Part shown: in pieces, positions 16,874 to 24,515 of the stretch
How the letters are laid out: each line of letters opens with the position of its first letter
Numbering within the stretch: the first letter of the stretch is position 1
Assembly (NCBI RefSeq): GCF_018402495.1
Contig: NZ_JAGYIU010000001.1
Coordinates: 682,001-746,000 of the forward strand
Source: Pseudoalteromonas sp.
GTDB lineage: Bacteria > Pseudomonadota > Gammaproteobacteria > Enterobacterales > Alteromonadaceae
Reading direction: 5' to 3'
Length of the DNA stretch: 64,000 nucleotides
Notes under the pieces: model-generated
Seen by the model: only the letters and a program-made list of their open reading frames with translations
The model's database searches: none
Told to the model about the DNA's origin: nothing
Made by a program: the position numbers and the translations under genes

Positions 16874-18148
16874 GGGGTCAGGTCTTGTTTTTTGCCTGCT
16901 GGCACAAAAACCACCTGGCGGGCTTATATAGACGACATTGCCGTGATAAGCCAAACCACTAATGAGGGCGCAACCATCCGCTACACCCACCGTGACCGCC
17001 TCGGCAGCGCGCGGGTATTTACCGACCACAACGGCCAAGTAGAAGCCGAGCGAAACTTCGACCCATTTGGCAAACCACGTTTAGTTAGTGGCGGGTTAAA
17101 ACCATTTGGGGCTTCAAAGCTCAGTGATGTGGCGGATGCTAAAACACGAAGAGGCTTTACTGACCACGAACATTTAGATAGTGTAGAGCTCATTCATATG
17201 AACGGGCGGGTGTATGATTATAACCTTGGCCGGTTTATGTCGGTTGACCCAGTTATTCAAAGCCCAACGAATAGTCAGAGTATTAACCCGTATTCGTATA
17301 TTATGAATAACCCGTTAAGTGGAACAGACCCGACTGGTTATACAAGTTGTGATGCAGATAACCCTGAAAACTGCCAAGAGGTTGCAGAAGAGCTAGGTAA
17401 AGATAAAAAGGCTGATATTACTCAGAGGCAATCTGTCACAGGTTCCCGCATAAAACGCGATGTGAAAGTCGGCACCATGACAGGCAATGGCAATGGTACG
17501 GTTAATGTCCAGATAGGCAATATGTCTGCAACAGCCGATATTGGCGCACCAGCTAGTAACAATAAAGGGGCTAATAGTACCAGTGGAAAGCTGAAGTCAG
17601 GCACTACCGATGGTGCTGGTAACTCTTCTGATGGTAGTTCGGGGGTATCATCCACGAAAGAGTGGTCTCAAATTTCAAAGCTCATGAAGTCAAAAAGTGG
17701 TAAAGATAGGCAGCTAGCTATCGATATGGCAATTGAGTTGGGCGGTATTGACGTATCCCAAGTAAGTGGAAAGGTTACTTATCGAGGAGGTGATAATGAA
17801 ACCACTCCGGACGGAGAGGTCAGTATTGGTACGGGGGCGTTTATGAGTAATAAGTATTTTAGAGCCTCGCCCGGATGGCTGATGTCGACCATAGCTCACG
17901 AAACAGAAGTGCACGTTAATTTACAGGCCAGAAAAAATAGATGGTGGGCTGATGCTGATGGCACAGCAATGCAAGAAGTCCAAGCTTATTATCAACACGA
18001 AATTAACAACACAGCACGATTCGGACTCTCAAGCAAGGAGGTTAACATATTAATAAGGCGTCGAGATAAGCATATGGATAATATCTACCATTACCGCAAC
18101 GTAGACAGGGTTAAGCAGGGTGACTTCTCAAGTCATACGGTGTATTAA
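16874..18148 (+). CDS. RHS cassette R4: headless RHS core with zincin-like C-terminal domain
   Basis: The frame opens inside the joint motif (TTG at 16892, 418 aa, no ribosome-binding site). RHS core runs from KTTWRAYIDDIAVISQ to NPYSYIMNNPLSGTDPTGY and is nearly identical in DNA to R1 for several hundred bases. After the junction ADIGAP comes a low-complexity Ser/Gly linker, then a C-terminal domain with STIAHETEVHVNLQ (His336-Glu337 to His341) and MQEVQAYYQHEI. A histidine pair with Glu and a later Glu suggests a metal-dependent protease, but the spacing is HExxxH rather than HExxH. It ends 1 bp before its immunity gene. Likely silent as it stands. Confidence 0.75.
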   Translation, partial: GVRSCFLPAGTKTTWRAYIDDIAVISQTTNEGATIRYTHRDRLGSARVFTDHNGQVEAERNFDPFGKPRLVSGGLKPFGASKLSDVADAKTRRGFTDHEHLDSVELIHMNGRVYDYNLGRFMSVDPVIQSPTNSQSINPYSYIMNNPLSGTDPTGYTSCDADNPENCQEVAEELGKDKKADITQRQSVTGSRIKRDVKVGTMTGNGNGTVNVQIGNMSATADIGAPASNNKGANSTSGKLKSGTTDGAGNSSDGSSGVSSTKEWSQISKLMKSKSGKDRQLAIDMAIELGGIDVSQVSGKVTYRGGDNETTPDGEVSIGTGAFMSNKYFRASPGWLMSTIAHETEVHVNLQARKNRWWADADGTAMQEVQAYYQHEINNTARFGLSSKEVNILIRRRDKHMDNIYHYRNVDRVKQGDFSSHTVY

Positions 18149-18149
18149 A

Positions 18150-18635
18150 ATGATAAATAAAATAAAAAGCAGTATAATTCTTTTGGGGCTTACCATGGGT
18201 ATCGCTAGCGCTTCTACTTCCGGGTTGAACTTCTCAGCCCAAAAGAAAGGTAGCAATCTGGACTTTACTATTTCAAATAATAGCTTAGATGTCATTTCTT
18301 TGAACAAAAGAATGTCACTAGGGCAACTAGGTGAGCTAAAGCTAGTATTTCGGAATGGTAAGGCATTTGAAAACCAATGTAAGATAAACTCTGACCTACC
18401 AACTGCTGCTGATTTTATAGAGTTGCACCCAAATCAAATTACTGGCTATTCAATCCCGCTGCAAAGATTAAAAAAGTGCTTTAATTTAGCTTCTGATACG
18501 TACGTAATGACGGCGAATTATAAAGGATTCAAAGGAGGTCAGACTGAATTAAATGGTTTATTATCAAACTTTTCTGCTTCCGATATAGTATTCACTGGTG
18601 AGCTAAAGGTCACTGGCGGCATTGAAGTTCAATAA
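18150..18635 (+). CDS. Candidate periplasmic immunity protein of cassette R4
   Basis: The product has 161 aa from ATG at 18150; longer starts lie inside the toxin frame. MINKIKSSIILLGLTMGIASAS is a Sec signal with a likely cut after ASA. The mature part has two Cys (NQCKIN, KKCFN) that could form a disulphide. It starts 1 bp after the R4 toxin stop. No known domain. Export again points to an envelope-acting toxin, which would fit a protease. Confidence 0.6.
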   Translation: MINKIKSSIILLGLTMGIASASTSGLNFSAQKKGSNLDFTISNNSLDVISLNKRMSLGQLGELKLVFRNGKAFENQCKINSDLPTAADFIELHPNQITGYSIPLQRLKKCFNLASDTYVMTANYKGFKGGQTELNGLLSNFSASDIVFTGELKVTGGIEVQ

Positions 18636-18650
18636 TTTAAGATGACTTGT

Positions 18651-18691
18651 GGGGGCAGGTCTTGTTTTTTGCCTTTTAGCCGATTACTAAC
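18651..18691 (+). repeat. Relic of a RAYT left end
   Basis: This matches the element's left end at 15255, including the TTTTAGCCGATTA tail, with one T-to-G change in the GGGGTC block. No transposase gene follows. After CGATTACTAACGCGC the next joint motif starts at about 18696. Confidence 0.7.
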
Positions 18692-18695
18692 GCGC

Positions 18696-18922
18696 CAATG
18701 GGGTCGCGTCTTGCCTTTTGCCTGTCAACGATCTTCACGCTGAAGGTAGAGTAAAGCGGGTCTACCGCAGCGGTAGTTGGAAAACGTTTAGCTACGATGC
18801 ACGTGGTAATATGACCCAAGGCGACGGGCTAACAAGCGTCAGCTATAACGCGATGGACAAACCCACACAAATTATAAAAAGCGGCAAAACTCTCAATTTT
18901 ACCTATGGCCCGCAGCATATGC
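18696..18922 (+). pseudogene. RHS cassette R5a: short RHS-core fragment
   Basis: The joint motif is followed by core coding NDLHAEGRVKRVYRSGSWKTFSYDARGNMTQGDGL through TYGPQHMR. It is interrupted at CATATGCGC by another joint motif. It has neither a start nor an end of its own and duplicates the 5' part of R5b. Confidence 0.8.
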
Positions 18923-18924
18923 GC

Positions 18925-19912
18925 CAATGGGGTCGCGTCTTGCCTTTTGCCTGTCAATGATTTTAACGCTGAAGGTAGAGTAAAGCGGGTCTACCGCAGC
19001 GTTAGCTGGAAAACGTTTAGCTACGATGCACGTGGTAATATGACCCAAGGCGACGGGCTAACAAGCGCCATCTATAACGCTATGGATAAACCCACACAAA
19101 AAGTAAAAAGCGGTAAAACCCTCAACTTTACCTATGGCCCGCAGCATATGCGCTTTAAACAAGTAAATGGCAGCGTGACCACGTACTATAGCTATAGGCT
19201 CTATGAAGAAGAAATAAACGGCACAAAAACCACGTGGCGAGCTTACATAGACGACATTGCAGTAATAAGCCAAACCACTAATGAGGGCGCAACCATCCGC
19301 TATACCCAACGCGATCGCCTAGGCAGCGTACGGGTATTCACCGACCACAACGGCCAAGTAGGAGCCGAGCGCAACTTCGACCCATTTGGCAAACCACGTT
19401 TAGTTAGTGGCGGGTTAAAACCATTTGGGGCTTCAAAGCTCAGTGATGTGGCGGATGCTAAAACACGAAGAGGCTTTACTGACCACGAACATTTGGGTAA
19501 TGTAGAGCTTATTCACATGAATGGTCGGGTGTATGATTATAATCTTGGCCGGTTTATGTTGGTTGACCCCGTTATTCAAAGCCCCACGAATAGCCAAAGT
19601 ATTAACCCCTATTCGTATATTATGAATAACCCGTTAAGTGGGACAGATCCGACAGAATATGCAAGTCGTAGTGTAGATGATGCCGCAGGGTGCCAAGACG
19701 TTGCAGAAGATCTGGGTAAAGGCGAAACAGCCGATGTAACACAAAAGCAATCTGTCACAGGTTCCCGCATAAAACGCGATGTGAAAGTCGGCACCATGAC
19801 AGGCAATGGTAATGGTACGGTTAATATTCAGATAGGCAATATGTCTGCAACAGCCGATATTGGGGCACCATTACACTCGAAACTTGGGGCACTTATCATG
19901 GATACTTTATGA
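18925..19912 (+). pseudogene. RHS cassette R5b: RHS core with C-terminal domain missing
   Basis: The open frame of 335 aa (from 18905) starts across the joint motif. It carries the RHS core to NPYSYIMNNPLSGTDPTEY and the same pre-junction linker as R1 and R4 (QSVTGSRIKRDVKVGTMTG). It reaches ADIGAP and then has only LHSKLGALIMDTL before TGA. The variable toxin domain is therefore absent, and there is no immunity gene; a GNAT gene overlaps the stop by 4 nt. This marks the 3' edge of the island, where the RHS sequence was joined to chromosomal DNA. Confidence 0.75.
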
Positions 19913-20334
19913 AGGTTACTTACCAGCACAGCGCCAATTTAATGGCATCGGCATTATTAACGTATACTAATATGCGCACATATTATGAGCATTACGGCGT
20001 TGATTGGCAGCAACATAAAATATATGAACAAATAGTAGGCCTTGAAAACTGGGATATTGTGGTAAATGGCGATGTAGTGGGTGCAATGCGTTTAGCTTAT
20101 GATGAAAGTGGCTGTTACATTCGTGATTTACAAGTAGATGCCACGTTTCGAAATAAGGGGATTGGTGCTGCAGCAATTAGTGAGTGTTCTCATTTAGCTA
20201 TGCACCGAGGTGCTATGCAACTTAGGCTTCGGGTTTTTAAAATAAGCCCTGCGCACACGCTTTACACACGCTCAGGTTTTAGCATAGAAAAAGAAGATGA
20301 TAGATTTTACTATATGTCTAAACGCATCGCTTAA
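19909..20334 (+). CDS. GNAT-family N-acetyltransferase
   Basis: The product has 141 aa. The acetyl-CoA binding pattern is seen as LQVDATFRNKGIGAAAIS (R-x-x-G-x-G/A), followed by LRLRVFKISPAHTLYTRSGFSIEKED, the typical beta5-alpha4 end of a GNAT fold. The ATG overlaps the RHS R5b stop (ATGA), probably by chance at the recombination joint, because the protein has no link to RHS. The substrate is unknown. Any native promoter or upstream partner was likely lost when the island joined here. Confidence 0.85.
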   Translation: MKVTYQHSANLMASALLTYTNMRTYYEHYGVDWQQHKIYEQIVGLENWDIVVNGDVVGAMRLAYDESGCYIRDLQVDATFRNKGIGAAAISECSHLAMHRGAMQLRLRVFKISPAHTLYTRSGFSIEKEDDRFYYMSKRIA

Positions 20335-20395
20335 CAGCTAATTGCCCCGATGTTATGCGTATGCAAGGGTAACTTAATACCCTATTCAGTCACTC

Positions 20396-20572
20396 TCAAT
20401 TACTGTTTTTTGCTTTGCCTAGTAAAATATCGCGTACGCAGCCACCCCCAATGACTGTTGCACTGGCTACTAGCATAACCCCAAACCAATCCATGTTTCT
20501 GCGCCCAGCGCTGAGTGCACCGGTCATGGCTTCTGCTGTAATACCGATAATATAAACAATAGTGAGTAGCAT
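20396..20572 (-). pseudogene. TRIC/UPF0126 (YicG-type) membrane channel gene, 3' truncated
   Basis: From the ATG at 20572 it codes MLLTIVYIIGITAEAMTGAL then RNMDWFGVMLVASATVIGGG and VRDILLG, the first two helices of the glycine-rich UPF0126 / trimeric intracellular cation channel family. It stops after KAKNSN at about 59 aa, whereas the family has roughly 200 aa and six to seven helices. No continuation is visible downstream. A longer start at 20635 only adds an unrelated hydrophobic leader. Confidence 0.75.
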
Positions 20573-20837
20573 CAAATAGTCACTTAACTTTAAGAGCAAA
20601 AATAAAAGTGCGATTGTAGAGATAAAAGTGTGCATTGACGAGTGAAAAATTACGTTAAAAAAGCGACGTTTACATTACTAAAACTAATCTAATAGTGAAG
20701 TGTTAATAAACGTTAACTTAAAGGGTGCTTGCAAAAAAAGAATAAATGACTGCCAAAATATAATAAAGTCTGACTAAATTTTAAAGGTAATAGGAGCATG
20801 ATATTGCTGCTTATAAAGAGCGATTATATAAAGTGAA

Positions 20838-21854
20838 TTAACTTGAACCACGCGAAATTAATCGCGGTGGCAGTAAGGTACTTTGTACTTGCTCACCACG
20901 AATTAATTTGAGTAAGTTTTCAACTAACATTTGCCCCGCTATAGTGGTGTTTTGCTCTATGGTTGTAAGTGGCGGATTAATGTAACTGGCAATAGAAATA
21001 TTATCAAAGCCTATTACGGCTACATCTTTTGGCACGTTAATATTGGCTTCTTTCAACGCGCGTATAGCCCCTATGGCAATCAGGTCGCTGGCAGCAAAAA
21101 GTGCATTAAAAGTAATGTTATTAGCAATTAAAGAGCGAGTAGCATGGTAGCCGGATTCTTCAGTTGAGATTGCATTGGCAATTTTACGTTCATTGAGTGT
21201 AACGCCGTTTTGCTGTAACTCTTCTTTAAAGCCATTAAAACGGGCAAAAAACTCAGGGCTGTGATCAGATGCATCACCAATAAATGCACAATCAGTTCGG
21301 TTATGCGCCAGTAAATGCTCAGCGGCAAGTTTACCACCGCCATAATTATCGCAACTTATAGTTAAATCAGGGCGGTTATCAACGCTTGCTCCCCAACAAA
21401 CAAATTTGGTGTTTTGCTCAAGCAAGGTATTAAATTTTGGTTGAAAATCAATGTAGTCGCCATAACCTAATAAAATGATGCCATCTGCTCGATGGCTGTC
21501 TTCGTAGTCTGCTTGCCAATCAGCGCTGGCTGATTGAAATGAAACAAGTAGATCATAACCTTCTTTTGCGCAGGCACGGGTAATGCTGCCCAGCATGGCT
21601 AAAAAAAACGGATTGATTTGTGATTCATCTGAGGTCGGGTCTTCAAACAACAGCAATGCTAGGGTACTGCTTTGTTGAGTGCGAAGGTTACTGGCGTTTT
21701 TGTCTACTTTGTAATTAAGTTTTTTAGCAATATCGTGAACACGTCTTCGGGTTTCGTCATTTACCAGTGGACTATTTCGTAAAGCACGGGAAACTGTAGA
21801 TTGAGACACCCCAGCATAATGGGCTATATCAAACGAGGTGGCTTTACCTTTCAT
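20838..21854 (-). CDS. LacI-family transcriptional regulator (sugar-responsive)
   Basis: The product has 339 aa. The N-terminal LacI helix-turn-helix is SFDIAHYAGVSQSTVSRALRNSPLV with the hinge NYKVDKNASNLRT. A periplasmic-binding-protein-like effector domain follows, ending ISIASYINPPLTTIEQN. The ATG at 21854 is preferred over a GTG directly before it. It is divergent from glk across a 291-bp region containing the palindrome at 21958-21971. It could bind that site and the pair before edd. Which of the two LacI proteins here owns the operator cannot be told from sequence. Confidence 0.9.
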   Translation of the reverse strand: MKGKATSFDIAHYAGVSQSTVSRALRNSPLVNDETRRRVHDIAKKLNYKVDKNASNLRTQQSSTLALLLFEDPTSDESQINPFFLAMLGSITRACAKEGYDLLVSFQSASADWQADYEDSHRADGIILLGYGDYIDFQPKFNTLLEQNTKFVCWGASVDNRPDLTISCDNYGGGKLAAEHLLAHNRTDCAFIGDASDHSPEFFARFNGFKEELQQNGVTLNERKIANAISTEESGYHATRSLIANNITFNALFAASDLIAIGAIRALKEANINVPKDVAVIGFDNISIASYINPPLTTIEQNTTIAGQMLVENLLKLIRGEQVQSTLLPPRLISRGSS

Positions 21855-21957
21855 CACGATTACTTACTTAAGAGGACAATAGGGGCTTATTCTCGTTTAT
21901 TAGTGATTTTTTTCAAGCTTATTTGTCAATAAAGGCATTTTTTTATTGATTTTTTCA

Positions 21958-21971
21958 TGACACCGGTGTCA
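21958..21971. promoter_or_regulatory. LacI-type palindromic operator between lacI regulator and glk
   Basis: A perfect 14-bp palindrome TGACACCGGTGTCA with the central CG typical of LacI-family operators. Two identical copies lie before edd (24348, 24381), which links glk and edd-eda-gap in one regulon. It sits 104 bp upstream of the regulator start and 175 bp upstream of glk. Confidence 0.85.
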
Positions 21972-22145
21972 CAATAAGGGCGTTTTATCATTTTGTTGTC
22001 AAAACGTATTAGCTACCTTTATTATTAAAGGTAGCATTTTTTTACAGTGATAGCTGCTTTGAGGTGATAGCTCAAAGTAAATAAGTATCAATGATACCCC
22101 ATTAAAATAATAAGTACTCATTACTTAAACAAAAGAGATAATACT

Positions 22146-23144
22146 ATGGGTTTACACTCTAGCACACACTTTGATCCTATTCTGGTTGCCGATATTGGCG
22201 GCACAAATGCGCGTTTTGCGTTGATCACCGGGTTCGACGAATCAAGTAATCAATTTACCATTGAGCATAATCATACTTTTCCAAGTGCTAATTACGGGTC
22301 GCTCGAAAGTGCTACCGAGTATTACTTATCAACAGTGTCTCATCTTACCCCTAAACGTGCATGTCTTGCGGTCGCAGGTCCTATTAATGCGGGGCAAGTT
22401 CATTTAACTAATTTAGGCTGGCACTTTAGCGTTAATGACTTTAAACATCATTTTGATCTTGCTCAATTAAGCGTAATTAATGATTTTGCTGCATTTGCCT
22501 ACGCAGCACCGTATTTAGACCCTTCACAAAATGTCACCGTTAAACCTGGTCAAGCCGATGAGTCTGCCAATATAGGTGTAATGGGGCCAGGCACCGGTTT
22601 TGGTGCGGCTTGTTTAGTTAGAACAGCCCATTCATGCGCAGTGATGAGCTCTGAAGGCGGGCATATTTCGTTAGCAGCCGTTAATCAACTTGACGCTCAA
22701 CTTATTCAAGAACTTAAAAAAGATCACCCTCATGTATCGGTAGAAACGGTATTTTCGGGCCCGGGCATTGCTCATTTGTATAAAGCCATGGCTGCGGTTA
22801 AAGGGGTGGCTGCAAAAAACTTAGATGCCGCACAAATTAGCAGCTTAGCCAATAGCGGTGAATGCGAAGTGTGTGATGCAACGCTTAATCAATTTTGTGA
22901 CTGGATTGGCAGTGTTGCAGGCGATTTAGCGCTGGCCTACGGCGCCTTAGGCGGGCTTTATATTGGCGGGGGGATATTACCACGCATGCAGGCTCGTTTA
23001 CTTGGAAGTCGCTTTGTTGAGCGCTTTTCGCAAAAAGGTATTATGTCGCAGTATACAGGCCAAATTCCGGTGACGTTAGTAACACAAGATAACATCCCTT
23101 TGATTGGGGCTGCTGCATGTTTGCATACGAGCCAACAGGTTTAA
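22146..23144 (+). CDS. glk: Glucokinase (ROK-independent Glk type)
   Basis: The product has 332 aa. The phosphate-binding motif VADIGGTNARFAL is near residue 14. CLAVAGPI, INDFAAFAYA (catalytic Asp) and GPGTGFGAAC follow, then SSEGGHISLA and the C-terminal GGLYIGGGILPR. This is the bacterial glucokinase of the hexokinase fold, making glucose-6-phosphate from glucose and ATP in the cytoplasm. It lies between two LacI-family regulators and 1.4 kb from edd-eda-gap, so the product would feed the Entner-Doudoroff pathway once zwf and pgl (not in this window) act. The lacI-type operator at 21958 lies upstream. Confidence 0.95.
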   Translation: MGLHSSTHFDPILVADIGGTNARFALITGFDESSNQFTIEHNHTFPSANYGSLESATEYYLSTVSHLTPKRACLAVAGPINAGQVHLTNLGWHFSVNDFKHHFDLAQLSVINDFAAFAYAAPYLDPSQNVTVKPGQADESANIGVMGPGTGFGAACLVRTAHSCAVMSSEGGHISLAAVNQLDAQLIQELKKDHPHVSVETVFSGPGIAHLYKAMAAVKGVAAKNLDAAQISSLANSGECEVCDATLNQFCDWIGSVAGDLALAYGALGGLYIGGGILPRMQARLLGSRFVERFSQKGIMSQYTGQIPVTLVTQDNIPLIGAAACLHTSQQV

Positions 23145-23173
23145 TCGTTTCGCATAGGTTTGGAAATAAATAG

Positions 23174-24187
23174 ATGAAAAAAGTCACCATAAACAGCGTT
23201 GCCAGTTATGCAGGTGTATCTAAAAAAACCGTATCGCGAGTACTCAATAATGAGCCTAATGTCAGTGCTGCAACACGCGAAAAAGTGTTAGCCGTATTTA
23301 AAGAGCTAGATTACACCCCAAACCCAATTGCACGCGGCCTTGCACAAAATCGTAGTTTTATTATTGGCTGCATTTACGATAACCCTAGTAAAAGTTATAT
23401 CACCCGTGTGCAAACAGGCGCACTGGCTGCCTGCCAAGAGAACAACTATAACTTGCTTATTCATCCTTGTGAGCTCAGGGGCGATGCACTCATTAACAAT
23501 ATTGAGCAGTTATTGCAGTCATCACGCCTTGACGGTTTAGTATTAACCCCGCCATTTTGTGATTTTGGCGAGTTGGTAGATTTTTTAAAGTCGAAAAAAA
23601 TCCCTTATGCTCGAGTCGCTTCTGCGATTTTAGATGATGATTCTATTTCTGTGACCAGCAATGACGAGCAGGGTGCGTTTGAAATTACCGAGCATTTGAT
23701 AAACCTAGGACATACGTCTATCGCGTTTATTAAAGGTCACCCAGATCACAGTGCCACTGAGCAGCGTTTTAAAGGTTACAGGCGCGCGTTAACAACTCAT
23801 GGCATTGAATTTAACGAACGCTTAGTTGAAGAGGGTAACTTTAGTTACCATTCAGGGGTAGACAGTGCGCGTAGTATTTTAGATTTATCGCCACGTCCTA
23901 CCGCTGTATTTGCATCAAACGACTACATGGCAGCGGCAGTGCTCAAATTAGCCACGCAGCGTAATTTACGTGTACCTGATGATATTTCTATCGCTGGGTT
24001 TGATAATGCACCAATAGCGCGCCACATTTGGCCTGGGCTGACCACCATAGCACAACCTGTAGAAGAAATGACAAAACAAGCCGTTACGCAATTGATCACC
24101 CATATTATTGAGCCGCAAGAGTCGCCATATAAAGTGATTTTAGAAGCAAAATTAATCACGCGAGAGTCAACTGCAGCCGTAAAATAA
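23174..24187 (+). CDS. Second LacI-family transcriptional regulator
   Basis: The product has 337 aa. The helix-turn-helix INSVASYAGVSKKTVSRVLNNEPNV is followed by hinge YTPNPIARGLAQNRS and an effector domain with TEHLINLGHTSIAFIKG, AVFASNDYMAAAVLKLA and ISIAGFDNAPIARHIWPGLTTI. It starts 29 bp after glk and probably shares its transcript, ending at the strong terminator at 24205. It is a likely regulator of glk and edd-eda-gap, which carry identical operators. It is clearly a paralogue of the divergent regulator, not a copy. Confidence 0.9.
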   Translation: MKKVTINSVASYAGVSKKTVSRVLNNEPNVSAATREKVLAVFKELDYTPNPIARGLAQNRSFIIGCIYDNPSKSYITRVQTGALAACQENNYNLLIHPCELRGDALINNIEQLLQSSRLDGLVLTPPFCDFGELVDFLKSKKIPYARVASAILDDDSISVTSNDEQGAFEITEHLINLGHTSIAFIKGHPDHSATEQRFKGYRRALTTHGIEFNERLVEEGNFSYHSGVDSARSILDLSPRPTAVFASNDYMAAAVLKLATQRNLRVPDDISIAGFDNAPIARHIWPGLTTIAQPVEEMTKQAVTQLITHIIEPQESPYKVILEAKLITRESTAAVK

Positions 24188-24204
24188 AACCCTTTTTTCA
24201 CAGT

Positions 24205-24243
24205 AGCCCGAGTATGAGTGACGCTTACTCGGGCTTTTTTTTG
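24205..24243 (+). terminator. Intrinsic terminator after the second LacI gene
   Basis: A ten-bp GC-rich stem AGCCCGAGTA (24205-24214) pairs with TACTCGGGCT (24226-24235) and is followed by a T8 run. Confidence 0.92.
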
Positions 24244-24346
24244 TCTGTACTTTTAATTTTCATTATTTGCTTGCTGGTATTTCACTAAAAATTCACGTTT
24301 ATTTATTGTACATGTTAAAAAAATTGGCTATTTTTATGACTCAGGG

Positions 24347-24394
24347 TTGACACCGGTGTCAATGTCATGCGTTAATACCCTGACACCGGTGTCA
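24347..24394 (+). promoter_or_regulatory. Two LacI-type operators upstream of edd, the first overlapping a TTGACA -35-like box
   Basis: The palindrome TGACACCGGTGTCA occurs at 24348-24361 and 24381-24394, with centres 33 bp apart, close to three helical turns. The first copy overlaps a consensus-like TTGACA at 24347-24352, with AT-rich TTAATA about 19 bp later as a possible -10. This fits repression by two dimers on one DNA face. The remaining 120 bp to edd hold only a short leader. Confidence 0.8.
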
Positions 24395-24515
24395 GGGTTG
24401 TTGTGAGAGGCTCCCTGGTAGCGTACCTTTGAACGGGTAAGTCAAAGATGCTCAGTACAGTTATTTTCGTGGAGTCTATAATTGTTACTGAGCCTTTATC
24501 CTCTAACGAATAGAG

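Noticed and set aside
19909..20334. GNAT gene as immunity protein of cassette R5
   Set aside because: It has a clear acetyltransferase pattern, and the RHS tip before it is missing, so the 4-nt overlap is best read as a chance product of the island edge.
20396..20420. A GCAAAAAACAG match to the RAYT right end at the broken TRIC gene
   Set aside because: Only ten bases match the GCAAAAAACAAGACC end, in an AT-rich stretch, and the GGGGTC block is absent. Chance is enough to explain it.
20798..20836. A 12-codon ORF after a strong GGAG at about 20790
   Set aside because: Too short, with no homologue recognised and no partner gene; could be chance in AT-rich DNA.
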